NCBI RefSeq assembly: GCF_002796545.1
Contig: NZ_CP024895.1
Coordinates: 1 to 64,000, forward strand
Reading direction: 5' to 3'
Origin: Amycolatopsis sp. AA4
GTDB lineage: Bacteria > Actinomycetota > Actinomycetes > Mycobacteriales > Pseudonocardiaceae
Length of the DNA stretch: 64,000 nucleotides
Shown in pieces: positions 24,751 through 33,685 of this stretch; the first letter of the stretch is position 1; each line of letters opens with the position of its first letter. Below the pieces are notes generated by a model. That model saw only the letters and a program-made list of their open reading frames with translations. It searched no databases and was not told the DNA's origin. A program made the position numbers and the translations under genes.

Positions 24751-25493
24751 CACAGGCGGCGGCGGATCCCTTGGAGGGTTGGGTGGTCAGCGTCGACCTG
24801 TGGGGGACGCTGATCACCTACGGCGATCGCGAGGCCGAAGCCGCCTGGCGGATTCGCGAGTTCGAGACCGTGCTCGTCGAGTTCGGCCACGACCTACCCG
24901 ACGGCAAGGTCCGTGAAGCAATCCTCGCCGTGCGGGCGGAAACCCAGCGACGTCAACGCACGACCGGCGAACAACCTCCGGTGCGCGCCCAAGTCGAGCA
25001 GATGCTCACGGTCATGGGGCTGCCCCTGGACACGCGGCTGGTCGACACTCTGCTCGTCCCGCACACCCACGCGGTCCTGCGAGCCTGCCCCGACCTCATC
25101 CCCGGCGCGCACGGCGCCCTCTGGGCACTGAGGCAGGCCGGAGCTCGGCTCGTGCTGACCTCCAACACCCTGGCCACTCCGGCGTCGGTGTCCCGGCTCA
25201 TCCTCGACGACCACGACCTGACCACCCTGTTCGACGACACCGTCTTCTCCTCCGACGTCGGGCTGGCCAAGCCTCGCCGGGAGATGTTCGCCGCGGTCGC
25301 CGCCGCCGCAGGCGCGGACCTCGACCGGGTCGTGCACGTCGGCAACAGCCTGACCACCGACATCCACGGCGCGCTGAACGCCGGATGTCGCGCGGTGCTG
25401 TTCAACCCGCGCGGAGAACCCTGCCCCGCCGGCGTGCGTGCCATCACCAGCCTCGACCAGATGCCGACCGCCGTCCTGGCCGCCTGCTCCTGA
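24747..25493 (+). CDS. HAD-family hydrolase, 248 aa
   Basis: HAD motifs: motif I VVSVDLWGTLITYGD, where D-x-W-G-T-L has the nucleophilic Asp but Trp at the usual second-Asp position; motif II RLVLTSNT; motif III Lys in GLAKPRREMF; motif IV HVGNSLTTDIHGALNAG. Most likely a phosphatase of a nucleotide or sugar phosphate; the second Asp (general acid) is missing from motif I, as in haloacid dehalogenases, so the reaction is not certain. The GTG start overlaps the RPE-like stop (GTGA). Confidence 0.8.
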   Translation: MTQAAADPLEGWVVSVDLWGTLITYGDREAEAAWRIREFETVLVEFGHDLPDGKVREAILAVRAETQRRQRTTGEQPPVRAQVEQMLTVMGLPLDTRLVDTLLVPHTHAVLRACPDLIPGAHGALWALRQAGARLVLTSNTLATPASVSRLILDDHDLTTLFDDTVFSSDVGLAKPRREMFAAVAAAAGADLDRVVHVGNSLTTDIHGALNAGCRAVLFNPRGEPCPAGVRAITSLDQMPTAVLAACS

Positions 25494-25519
25494 ACCCGCC
25501 GATCCGAGGAACCCGCTTG

Positions 25520-26395
25520 ATGATCACGCCGCTGGACATCCCCCCGGCCCGCGTCTCCCCGTGCCCGCTGCCGCCCGGCGGCCTGGACCTGCTCGTCGCG
25601 GCAGCAGCGCGCGAAGGCCGCGCTCGGCACCTGCGCGACCTGCTGACGGGCGCCGACGCCGACGGATCGGTCTACCTGGCCCACAGGGACGAGGCGCGCG
25701 CAACGCTCACTCGCGGCGTCGACCCGCAGCTCTACCTCGCCTATCGCGACATCGCCGCGCCCCGGCCCAAGACCAGCCAGCCGGCTGACGTCGCGGAAGG
25801 CACGCGTGCCTGGTTCGCCGACCTCGTTGTCTACACCGCGGCGAACCTCGGTCACGGTCCGGAACTCGGCCGGTCGCTCGGCCACTGGAACACCCCGGCC
25901 CAGGTCGAGATCTTCCAGTGCCTGTTCGGCAGGGTTCTCATGCTGCACACCAACATCGACGACGACGGCAACTCCACAATGGACTATCACGTGTGCGAGG
26001 CGGGTGATCACGTCGTCATCCCGTTCGGTGCCTGGCACCTGACCGTCGTGCTCGACGCGCCGGCGGCGGTGTTCAACATCTACACCGACGTCGCCGACCT
26101 GCTGGCCGGACACACCAGCCGGGAGGCGGCCGACAGCGACCTGAAGTACCGGGCGGCGCCTGCGCCCGAGCTGACCATCGCGCGCACGGCGTCGGAGATC
26201 GCCGCGGTCGGCTCCAGCCGCGAGCTCAGCGAACGACCTTTGCGGCGCGGCGAGTTCCCGAACTGGGCCGAGGCGCTGCTGATGCCCTCGGGGCTAGCCG
26301 CGCTCTACCGCCACGCCCCGGCCGCCGAACTGACCCGCTTGCAGGAGCACGCCGCGCATTTCGGCCGTCGCCCCGTCCCCGCGGCGGCGTCATGA
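25520..26395 (+). CDS. Cupin-like protein, possibly a sugar-phosphate isomerase, 291 aa
   Basis: The central 100 residues (about 110-210) look like a cupin barrel related to cupin-type glucose-6-phosphate isomerases: LGRSLGHWNTPAQVEIFQCL, GRVLMLHTN, DYHVCEAGDHVVIPFGAWHL, AAVFNIYTDVADLL. The His and Glu residues there can bind a metal. It therefore fits a sugar isomerase or epimerase role but this is not certain. ATG 25520 has GAGGAA about 11 bases upstream. It is followed, with stop/start overlap, by an HPr-kinase-like gene. Confidence 0.6.
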   Translation: MITPLDIPPARVSPCPLPPGGLDLLVAAAAREGRARHLRDLLTGADADGSVYLAHRDEARATLTRGVDPQLYLAYRDIAAPRPKTSQPADVAEGTRAWFADLVVYTAANLGHGPELGRSLGHWNTPAQVEIFQCLFGRVLMLHTNIDDDGNSTMDYHVCEAGDHVVIPFGAWHLTVVLDAPAAVFNIYTDVADLLAGHTSREAADSDLKYRAAPAPELTIARTASEIAAVGSSRELSERPLRRGEFPNWAEALLMPSGLAALYRHAPAAELTRLQEHAAHFGRRPVPAAAS

Positions 26396-27573
26396 CCAGC
26401 TCGCGCAAGCGCCAACCTGCGCCGGCCGATGCCTCCTGTCCGATCCGGCCGCTGATCGGCTGTGCAGCACCCGCTCGCGCGACGCGCCGCTTCGTCCAGG
26501 GAGCGGCCAGCGTGACCCTGCGCGCCGACCGCAGCGAGCTGGTCAAGGACGCGGAGACCACGCTCTACTCCTACGCGCGCACCGGGACCGCAGCCAGCCG
26601 ATGGACCGTCACTCTGCACACCGGCGTGTCCGTCGACCAGTCCGGCGCCGACGCCCTGTTCGCCGACGCCGAGGACCGCGACATCGGGCCGAACCTGAAC
26701 GCCCGGTCGATCGACCTGCGCGGCGGCCGTGCGTTCTGGATCCGCGACCACGCCGCCCTCGTGCACCTCGACCACATGGCCGGGTCGGTCACCGTGCACG
26801 CCGGCAACCTGGACTCCGCGCGGTTCTTCGCCGTCCGACTTGTGCGGCAGGCCATGACCGCCCAACTTCTGGAGCACGACGCGGTCTATGCGCACACCGC
26901 CGCCCTCGTACGCGCCGACCACGGCCTGCTGATCGCCGGGCCGAAGGGCGCGGGCAAGACCACCACCCTCCTGAGCATCCTTCGGCTGATGGGCGGGGAC
27001 TTCGTCACCAACGACCGGCTCCTGCTCCGCCGCGACGGCGACGGCACGGTCGGCTATGCCTGGCCGATGCATCTGCGCGCCACCGCCAGCACGCTGCGCG
27101 CCGTACCGGGGATGACCAGGTTCCTGCCCGCCGAACAGCAGCTAAACCGCCCTGCCGGCCCCGCGCCCAGCGGCAAGATCGCAATCGAGCCGGGCGAGCT
27201 ACGGACTGTGCTGCCCGACATGCGGCTGCTCGGCGAGCTCCGCCCCACGCTGATGCTCTGGCCCTACCGCAGCGTCAGCGATCTCCCGGCCGAGCCGGTG
27301 CCGTCGGCCGAAGTCCGCGACGTCTTGGTACGCACCCAGTTCTTCATGCACGACCCGGTCACCCGCGCCACCTCGCACCGCAACCACTGGCTGCTGCCGC
27401 CCGACCGAGATCGGACCGCGCTCGCCCTCACCGCCGTCGCGGACCGGCTCGCTCGAACCGTGCCGTGTGTTCGGATCCCGGTCACCGACTCGCCCGCGGC
27501 GCTGGCAGCCCGCGTGGCCGGCCTGCTCGACCACGCCGCGGCCCGAGTGGCCGGGCCGGGTGGTCGGGGATGA
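26392..27573 (+). CDS. HPr-kinase-like P-loop protein, 393 aa
   Basis: A Walker A motif near residue 183 (LLIAGPKGAGKTTTLLSIL) lies inside a HprK-like context: HTAALVRADHGLLIAG before it and GGDFVTNDRLLLRRDGDGT after it. HprK-like proteins in actinobacterial biosynthetic clusters are common but few are characterised; they may phosphorylate small molecules or peptides. The start overlaps the preceding stop. It is adjacent to a nucleotidyltransferase family gene, a pairing seen in some natural-product clusters. Confidence 0.75.
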   Translation: MTSSRKRQPAPADASCPIRPLIGCAAPARATRRFVQGAASVTLRADRSELVKDAETTLYSYARTGTAASRWTVTLHTGVSVDQSGADALFADAEDRDIGPNLNARSIDLRGGRAFWIRDHAALVHLDHMAGSVTVHAGNLDSARFFAVRLVRQAMTAQLLEHDAVYAHTAALVRADHGLLIAGPKGAGKTTTLLSILRLMGGDFVTNDRLLLRRDGDGTVGYAWPMHLRATASTLRAVPGMTRFLPAEQQLNRPAGPAPSGKIAIEPGELRTVLPDMRLLGELRPTLMLWPYRSVSDLPAEPVPSAEVRDVLVRTQFFMHDPVTRATSHRNHWLLPPDRDRTALALTAVADRLARTVPCVRIPVTDSPAALAARVAGLLDHAAARVAGPGGRG

Positions 27574-28415
27574 CCGACCGACGGGCAGGCCGCCTCGCCG
27601 AGGACGCCGTCCGGGCCTTGTGCTGGGGCACCGGCGCCGACAGCCACGAGACGATCGCCCGTGCCGTGGTCGCCGAACTGGGCGCGGTGCTTGAGCAATC
27701 AGTGCGGTCAAAGACGCTCTGCCTGCTGGCCGCGTACCTGCACGACCACCCCATTCCCGAGCTGGATCGCACGGTGAGGCGGTTCCTCGACAGCACGCTG
27801 CGCACCAACCGGTACAAGACCTACGCCTGCCGCGTGGCCGCGCTCGCCGACACCGCCGCGTTGCGCACCGCCGGCGTAGCCGCCGTAGTGCTCGGGGGGC
27901 TCAGCGTGGAGCACTCCCTCTACGCCAGCACCGGCGCCCGCCAGTTCAGTGACATCGATCTGCTCATCGCGCCCGGCGACACCGAACGCACATGCGCCGT
28001 CCTCCGCGCCCAGGGCTACCAGCCCAGCCGGGACGACGGGACCTGGACGCGGCAGACCGGCGACCCGATCGTCCCGCTCATCGTCGTCGACCTGTGCACG
28101 ACCCTGCCGCACGGCGGCGCCGACGACGACGTCCGCGGCCTGCTGGCCCGCCGCATCGGGATCACCGTTCCTCCGCACGACCATCGACTGCCTGTTCTCG
28201 CGCCGTCGGACGCGGTCAACCACACGCTGGCCCGGCTCGCGGCCAGGCCGCGCTGGGCGCTCGCCGCCGACGCGATCCGCCAGGTCCGTGCGAGTCCGCC
28301 GCCCCCACCGCACCACGCCGCCGTCCTCGCCGGCTGGTCGGTGCTGCGCTCGCAGTGGCCGCTGCTGCCCGCCGACCCGTCCCACATCCCCGTAGACGAG
28401 GAGCAGCGCCGATGA
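27570..28415 (+). CDS. Nucleotidyltransferase family protein (NTP_transf_5-like), 281 aa
   Basis: The nucleotidyltransferase core is visible at about residues 95-150: AAVVLGGLSVEHSLY, then ARQFSDIDLLIAPGDTER, which carries the D-x-D metal pair, as in PF14907-type enzymes. The flanking helices are unassigned. It could transfer a nucleotide to a sugar, a peptide or RNA. The ATG overlaps the HprK-like stop and its end overlaps the next kinase gene. Confidence 0.75.
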   Translation: MTDRRAGRLAEDAVRALCWGTGADSHETIARAVVAELGAVLEQSVRSKTLCLLAAYLHDHPIPELDRTVRRFLDSTLRTNRYKTYACRVAALADTAALRTAGVAAVVLGGLSVEHSLYASTGARQFSDIDLLIAPGDTERTCAVLRAQGYQPSRDDGTWTRQTGDPIVPLIVVDLCTTLPHGGADDDVRGLLARRIGITVPPHDHRLPVLAPSDAVNHTLARLAARPRWALAADAIRQVRASPPPPPHHAAVLAGWSVLRSQWPLLPADPSHIPVDEEQRR

Positions 28416-28990
28416 TCATCGCCTTGGCCGGACTGCCCGGCGTCGGCAAGACCACGCTGGCCGAGCAGCTCACCAGCCACATCCCCGGTGCGCTGTTGCT
28501 GCGCAAGGATGCCGTCCGGCACGCGCTGTTCGGCACCGAGCACACCGCCTACACCCGCGACCAGGACGACCACTGCGTCCAGGTCCTGTTCGCCACCGCG
28601 GTCTGGCAGTGGCTGCGTGCTCCCGCCACGACGGTCGTGCTCGACGGGCGGACCTGGCTAGGCCCCGGTCAGGTGGAGCACCTGCGGTCCTTTGCCGCGA
28701 CGCACCGGCAACCCCTGCTGCTGCTCGAGTGCGTCTGCCCGGCCGACGTCGCTCACGTCCGGCTGGCCGTCGATCACCAGCACGGCCGACACCCAGCGGC
28801 CAATCGCACCCCGCAGCTGCACCGGGAACTCGCCGCCGCCGCCGTGCCGATTACCGGCCCGAAACTGCTGCTGGACACCGGAAATTCCGTCGCGACCAAC
28901 CTCGACATCGTCCTGCGCCACCTGGACATCCTCGCTCTGTCCGACGCCGGGATCCGTCTGCCGGTCCCGACCACCGTGGAGACCTCGTGA
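28412..28990 (+). CDS. AAA_33 P-loop kinase, 192 aa
   Basis: A short kinase with Walker A GLPGVGKTTLAEQL at residues 6-19 and TVVLDGRTWLGPGQVEHL as the Asp-containing second motif. LLLRKDAVRHALFGTEH follows the usual substrate loop of gluconate-kinase-like and chloramphenicol-phosphotransferase-like enzymes. It probably phosphorylates a small molecule. Start and stop both overlap neighbouring genes by four bases. Confidence 0.8.
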   Translation: MIIALAGLPGVGKTTLAEQLTSHIPGALLLRKDAVRHALFGTEHTAYTRDQDDHCVQVLFATAVWQWLRAPATTVVLDGRTWLGPGQVEHLRSFAATHRQPLLLLECVCPADVAHVRLAVDHQHGRHPAANRTPQLHRELAAAAVPITGPKLLLDTGNSVATNLDIVLRHLDILALSDAGIRLPVPTTVETS

Positions 28991-29811
28991 CCACCGAACT
29001 GCTAGGACTGCTGCTGATCGCGCAGGCGACCGTCGAGCGCGGAGCGGAGTTCCTCCGCACCCACCGCCCCCGCACCTGCACCGGCAAAGGCGACCGGGAC
29101 ATGGCCACCGACGTCGATCTCGCCATCGAACGGATCCTGCGCGACGAGCTGAGCCGCGCCACGCCGGGAATCGGTGTTCAAGGCGAAGAAGAAGGCGGCC
29201 CGACCAGCGGCACCCGCTGGGTCATCGACCCGGTCGACGGCACCGCCAACTTCACCCACGACATCCCGCTGACCGGTATCTCCCTCGCCCTGGTCGTCGA
29301 CGAGGATCCTCTGCTCGGGGTTATCGCCCTGCCCCAGCTCAGCCGCACGTACTGGGCGGCGGACGGCCTCGGCGCCTGCCGGGACGGCCGCCCGCTCCGC
29401 ATCGCCGGCCCGGACCGGCTGGATGAGGCGATCGTCGCGCTCGGCGACTACGGCACCGGACCCGACGCCGGCCCCCGCAACGCGACGATGCTGGCGATCC
29501 AGGCCGATCTCGCCCCCCGCGCGCAACGCATCCGGATGCTCGGATCTGCCGCGGCCGACCTCGCGCTGCTGGCCGACTCCGCCCTCGGCGCGTCGATCAC
29601 CCTCGGCAACCGCACCTGGGACATGGCCGCCGGAGCCGTCATCGCCCGCGAAGCCGGCGCCCACGTGACCGATCTCGACGGCACCGACCACACCACAGCC
29701 TCGCGTTGCACCATCGCCGTAGCCCCCGCACTGATCGAGGACATTCTCGACATCGTCCAGCGTGCGAGCGCGATCAACGGCTTCACCGGCGAGGAGGTCG
29801 TGGCGTGCTGA
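28987..29811 (+). CDS. Inositol monophosphatase-family phosphatase, 274 aa
   Basis: All family motifs are seen: the acidic QGEEEGG, WVIDPVDGTANFTHDIP (the metal-binding D-P-x-D-G-T), and NRTWDMAAGAVIAREAG (W-D-x-A-A-G). These Mg-dependent enzymes remove phosphate from inositol, nucleotides such as PAP, or sugar phosphates. Start GTG overlaps the preceding stop (GTGA). In the cluster it could perform a late dephosphorylation. Its end overlaps the kinase-fusion gene by seven bases. Confidence 0.85.
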   Translation: MTTELLGLLLIAQATVERGAEFLRTHRPRTCTGKGDRDMATDVDLAIERILRDELSRATPGIGVQGEEEGGPTSGTRWVIDPVDGTANFTHDIPLTGISLALVVDEDPLLGVIALPQLSRTYWAADGLGACRDGRPLRIAGPDRLDEAIVALGDYGTGPDAGPRNATMLAIQADLAPRAQRIRMLGSAAADLALLADSALGASITLGNRTWDMAAGAVIAREAGAHVTDLDGTDHTTASRCTIAVAPALIEDILDIVQRASAINGFTGEEVVAC

Positions 29812-31520
29812 TCACGTTCGAAGGCCTGCCCGGAGCAGGCAAGAGCACACAGAGCCGGATGCTCGCGAGGTGCCTTGAATCCAATGGCCACCACGCCACC
29901 GTCCTGCCCGACCTGGCCACCCTGGACACCGACCCCGTCGCAGCCGCCCTCGTCGACCTGCTCCGCACCAGCGGAGACCCCTTCCTGCGCAGCGGCGACG
30001 CCATCACCGACACCATGATCACCGCCGCCATCCGCGCTGACCTCGTCGCCACCGTCCTCGATCCGGCGCTGGCCGAGAACCCATCCGCGATCGTGATCGA
30101 AGACCGCGGCATCCACACGATGGCCTCCTACGCGATCGCCGCCCTCCTCCGCCAGCACCGCGCACCCGCCCAGGTCGCCCTCGACTGGTTGAGCTCCATC
30201 ACAGCCCTGGCCGGGCCGCGCACCACCCGAGCGCTGTGGCTGCGGATGCCCCCCGCGGTCGCTGCCCGTCGCGCCGGTGAACGCGGGGGAGACCACCGTC
30301 CCGCGTTCACCGGCGAACAACGCGCACACCTCGCCTGGGTCGACCACGCCTACGCACTGCTCGCCGAACGAGACCCCCAGCTCACCGTCCTCGATGCCGC
30401 CGACCTCGACCCGGTCGGCATTCACCTCGCCGTTCACGCCGCCCTGGGTCAGCTCAGCCGGCCGGGCGACATCGACCTGGGTTCGTGTGCGGGGCACCAA
30501 GAAACTGCCCAGCCCGTCTCCTACGCTGGCCACGCCAGGCCCCGTCCGTCTGCGCCGCGCCGAAACCGAGAGTCCGAAACGATGACCACGTTCGCCAGCC
30601 ACCACGAGCACACCGCCCCCGCCGACCTGCTCAACGCCCTGCGCACCGCGCGGGCGGCCGGAGCCGACGCACTGGCCGCCTCGCTCGACGAACTCGGGCT
30701 GCACCCACTGGACGGCGGCCGCAACAACGACGTCTTCGCCTGGACGACGGCCGCCACGCCGATCTGCATCAAGCTCTACAGGAAGACCGACCGGCAACGC
30801 GTCGAACGCGAATGGCACGGCCTCGCCCACGCCGCCGGCCTGGGCATCGCGCCGAAGCCGCTCTGGCTCGACGACGACCCCGAACAACCGGCCCTGGGTA
30901 TGACGCTGCTGCCGGGTTCGCCGATCCTGGACGTTCTCGACCCCGCGTCGGCGATCAAGGCACTGGCCGACACCACCCGCGCTCTGCAGAACGTTCCGCT
31001 GAAAGAGCCGCTGGCCAGCCTGGAGCGGGTCGGCTCCGTCCGCCACCACATCGCCCGGCTCACCGACGTCTGGCCAGGCCAACTCGCTGCCGCCGCCGAC
31101 GATCCTTTGACTCCAGAAATGCTCACTCTGCTGCGCCGGTGGGAGAACAGCGGCGACGCCGAACTGCTCGCGCAGCCCGCCGCCCGCGTCTACTCCCGCG
31201 GCGACGCGAACCTGCTCAACTGGCTCCACGACGGCGAGTCCGAGTCCACCTACGTCGCGGACTTCGAATTCAGCGGCTGCTCCGACATCGCCGTCGACGC
31301 CGCCGACCACATCGAGCACATCAGCGCCCGCGCCATTCCCGACGACGTCTGGACCGGCGCCGAAGCCGACCTCGGCATCACACCGGACAACCGCGCCCGA
31401 TTCGACGCCGCCCGGCGCACCATCGCGCTGCGGTGGCTCGCCGTGCTCTGGAAGCAGCGCGCCACACGAGCCGAGGAGTTCGCCGCCCAACACGACCGGG
31501 TCCGCGCCCTCCAGCACTGA
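29805..31520 (+). CDS. Thymidylate-kinase-like domain fused to an aminoglycoside-phosphotransferase-like domain, 571 aa
   Basis: One uninterrupted frame holds two enzymes. Residues 1-220 are thymidylate-kinase-like (TFEGLPGAGKSTQSRMLARC; Asp-Arg motif EDRGIHTMASYAI). Residues about 260-571 are a protein-kinase-like/APH domain: GGRNNDVFAWTTAATPICIK, the nucleotide-binding Lys in IKLYRK, the catalytic loop RGDANLLNW (Arg replaces the usual His of H-x-D) and VADFEFSG for metal binding. The linker (around PRPSAPRRNRESETM) is low complexity and an ATG at 30582 could start the second domain separately, so it may be two genes joined by loss of a stop. Start GTG 29805 follows GGAGG. Last gene of the operon. 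Confidence 0.7.
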   Translation: MLITFEGLPGAGKSTQSRMLARCLESNGHHATVLPDLATLDTDPVAAALVDLLRTSGDPFLRSGDAITDTMITAAIRADLVATVLDPALAENPSAIVIEDRGIHTMASYAIAALLRQHRAPAQVALDWLSSITALAGPRTTRALWLRMPPAVAARRAGERGGDHRPAFTGEQRAHLAWVDHAYALLAERDPQLTVLDAADLDPVGIHLAVHAALGQLSRPGDIDLGSCAGHQETAQPVSYAGHARPRPSAPRRNRESETMTTFASHHEHTAPADLLNALRTARAAGADALAASLDELGLHPLDGGRNNDVFAWTTAATPICIKLYRKTDRQRVEREWHGLAHAAGLGIAPKPLWLDDDPEQPALGMTLLPGSPILDVLDPASAIKALADTTRALQNVPLKEPLASLERVGSVRHHIARLTDVWPGQLAAAADDPLTPEMLTLLRRWENSGDAELLAQPAARVYSRGDANLLNWLHDGESESTYVADFEFSGCSDIAVDAADHIEHISARAIPDDVWTGAEADLGITPDNRARFDAARRTIALRWLAVLWKQRATRAEEFAAQHDRVRALQH

Positions 31521-31800
31521 ACTGAACGGCCGGACCGGCCACGAACGTCGGACTCGCCTGCACCAGCCGTCCCCACGACTCGCGAACCCGCTCGACGGCC
31601 TGCCCGCCGACGTGATCCCGTACCCGTTCGCCGGCATCCGGGTCTACCGCGGCGGCGACGCGTTCGGGCTGCTTGGCGAGGCAGCGAGCGTGACCCGCGC
31701 GGCACGGCAGCGCGTGCTCGAATCCCTGTGCTGCGGCTGCGGTCTCTCGCAAACGCCCTGCAGCGGGAAGCAGGTCGCTCTGCGCGACTTCGCCTCGCCT
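31521..31800. other. Downstream stretch with a short protein-like fragment
   Basis: After the operon end, a plus-strand frame around 31600-31740 reads DVIPYPFAGIRVYRGGDAFG and EAASVTRAARQRVLES, which looks like real protein but has no proper start and decays. I cannot identify it. It precedes the strong hairpin at 31801. Confidence 0.25.
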
Positions 31801-31833
31801 GGCGACCGGGCCGCGCCCGGCGGCCCGGTCGCC
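31801..31833. terminator. Strong hairpin downstream of the deazapurine operon
   Basis: Arms 31801-31814 (GGCGACCGGGCCGC) and 31820-31833 are perfect reverse complements with a five-base loop (GCCCG). This 14-bp GC stem, about 280 bases after the last operon gene, is a likely rho-independent-type terminator without a U tract. Confidence 0.65.
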
Positions 31834-32309
31834 CCCGCGGGGGTTTACGGGATCGGCCGTGTTTCGCACCCGGCCGTATCGGCCTCGGCCTCGCGGCGTC
31901 GCAGGGGGCTGCAGGCGGTTTTGCCGAGCGACTGCCTTTACCGCCGTATTGGCCCTGCTGGGTGCACGATATCACTGGTCGCGCGCACCAGTTAATCCTG
32001 ACAACAGGAGAATGCCGGTCCCTTCGCTTCGAATAGTGCATCCGCATCGGATTATGCAAAAGGCGGGAGCGGCCGAGAGAATTGCCTTCCGTGCACACCG
32101 GCAGGCGGAGGCTCAGGTCACTCGGTCGGCGGATGTTCATCATCGGTGATCACGGCCACGCTCGGAGTCGTACGCGGGGAGGCGTACCGTTTGCCGGTTC
32201 CTGGGACCCGGTTTGAGCGCAGGGGAGGCGGGATCGACCGCGCCTCGCATCTTTCCGGAATCGTCCGGCACGTCTTCCTCGCCGATCGGCAATTCGAGGG
32301 GAGCATGAA
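31834..32309. other. Intergenic stretch before the secreted nuclease
   Basis: About 475 bases, locally less GC-rich (31960-32130). No gene was recognised. It probably holds the promoter of the nuclease gene at 32310. Confidence 0.3.
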
Positions 32310-33633
32310 GTGCAACGATCGCGTTCACGTATTACGCGCTTTCGCAGACGGACCCTTATTGCAGTTTTCGCAATGGCGGGATTGCTGGGCGGTGGAATCG
32401 CGCCTGTGGCGGCGGACCCGCTGACGCCGCCTCCGGATTTGTTGTCCCGAGGGAAAGTCGTGTCGTCCGAGCTGCGTTTCTACCCCGCGAGCGACAGCGG
32501 ATGGACTGCCGGCCCGGAGGAGCCCGGTCGTCGCGGGCGTCCGGGTCTGGAGCAGCTGCGCCGGGAGGACCGCGCCAGCACGGCGACCTATCGCTCCGAA
32601 TACCGCGGCGCTCCGCATGCCCCGGCCGCGGCGGGATGGTCGCCGCGCAGGGGGCCCGGAGGGGTGGATCAAGAACCACTACGGGTTCTGCCGCATCATG
32701 AAGGGCGAGAAAGGCGACCGGATCTGCTTCCCCGGGCAGTGCTTCGACGTGAAGTCGACCTTCCGGGTCACGATCATCGGCCAAGGCTCCGAACGAGAGC
32801 GGAAGGCGAGGTTCGTCACCTACGTCGACGACGTCGTGTCGAACACGCCGGCCCTCGCCGAGGCGACGTTGCTGCGGCTCGATCTGCGGTGCACGGCGCT
32901 GCTGAACCCGGACGACTGCACCACGGATCCGCGCTACCCGACCGCCGAAGAGCGGTCTTTGGGGGAGTGGCAGCGGACGCACACGTACTACACCGAATTC
33001 AGCTCCCCCGCACCGCCGTGGACGCCGCAGAACGCCAACAGGCTCGGCTATCTCGACTTCTGGTCGCACGCCACGGCCAGGGTCCCGGTCCTGCCCGACT
33101 CGAAGCCGCAGAGCGCGGACAGCCCCGCGCAGCGGGTCCGCTTCGACACGGTCAACTACCTGAACCTCAACGGCAACAACGCCGCGATCTTCAGCCGGGT
33201 CAAAGCGGTCATCCACTTCCCGGTCAGCCGTCCCGAGTTCGCCGCGATGCGCGAATCGGCGGCGCACTACCGGTACGCGCAGCAGTTCCCGCAGAACACG
33301 ATTCCGCGCAACCCGGCCAAGACGATCCCGGGAGCGTTCGGCTACCAGCCGTTGACGCGGTGGTACTACAACAACAGCAACCAGAACCGGGCGGCGGCGG
33401 TGAAGGCCTGCGTCGACGAGTGGGGCCCGAACTACACCGAGGGCGGGAAGTACCAGTGCGACGAGTACCCGTTCAACACCACGCAAGAGGGCGCGGCGCG
33501 CGGGGACGGGCGGTTCTCGGTGCAGCGCATCTCCGGCCCTGACAACGAGGCCGCCGGCACGTGGCTGGGCGCGTGGTACTCCTACGACCGCATCCTGGAC
33601 AGCGACGAGTTCTACGTCGACGCGACACCGTGA
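32310..33633 (+). pseudogene. Secreted NucA/NucB-type deoxyribonuclease, frameshifted
   Basis: A GTG start with AGGGGAG leads a signal peptide (RRRTLIAVFAMAGLLGGGIA, APVAADP). From about 32650 the protein continues in the +1 frame: GWIKNHYGFCRIMKGEKGDR, then secreted-protein-like beta segments, ending with KYQCDEYPFNTTQEGAARG and DSDEFYVDATP. C-D-E-Y-P-F-x-T-x-x-E-G is the hallmark of the NucA/NucB nuclease domain found in secreted DNases and toxin tips. No in-frame start exists for the second part upstream of 32617, so one base has been gained or lost at about 32630-32655, in a G-rich run. This is either a real mutation or a sequencing error. No immunity gene is clear. Confidence 0.65.
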
Positions 33634-33650
33634 TCCGGGAGATCCGGGAA

Positions 33651-33680
33651 GGGGTGCAGGCTCGCCGGGGCCTGCACCCC
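33651..33680. terminator. Bidirectional hairpin terminator
   Basis: GGGGTGCAGGC at 33651-33661 and GCCTGCACCCC at 33670-33680 are perfect reverse complements with an 8-base loop. It lies between convergent genes (nuclease ending 33633, minus-strand gene ending 33686) and can terminate both. Confidence 0.75.
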
Positions 33681-33685
33681 GCCGA

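Noticed and set aside
17290..31520. Dpd-type DNA modification or queuosine pathway as explanation of the que genes
   Set aside because: No dpdA/tgt, dpdC-like or QueF/QueA/QueG-like genes are present among the linked genes.
29448..31637. 729-aa minus-strand open frame
   Set aside because: It is antisense to the kinase-fusion gene and the IMPase gene; Gly/Val/Asp-rich composition is that of a reverse-strand shadow.
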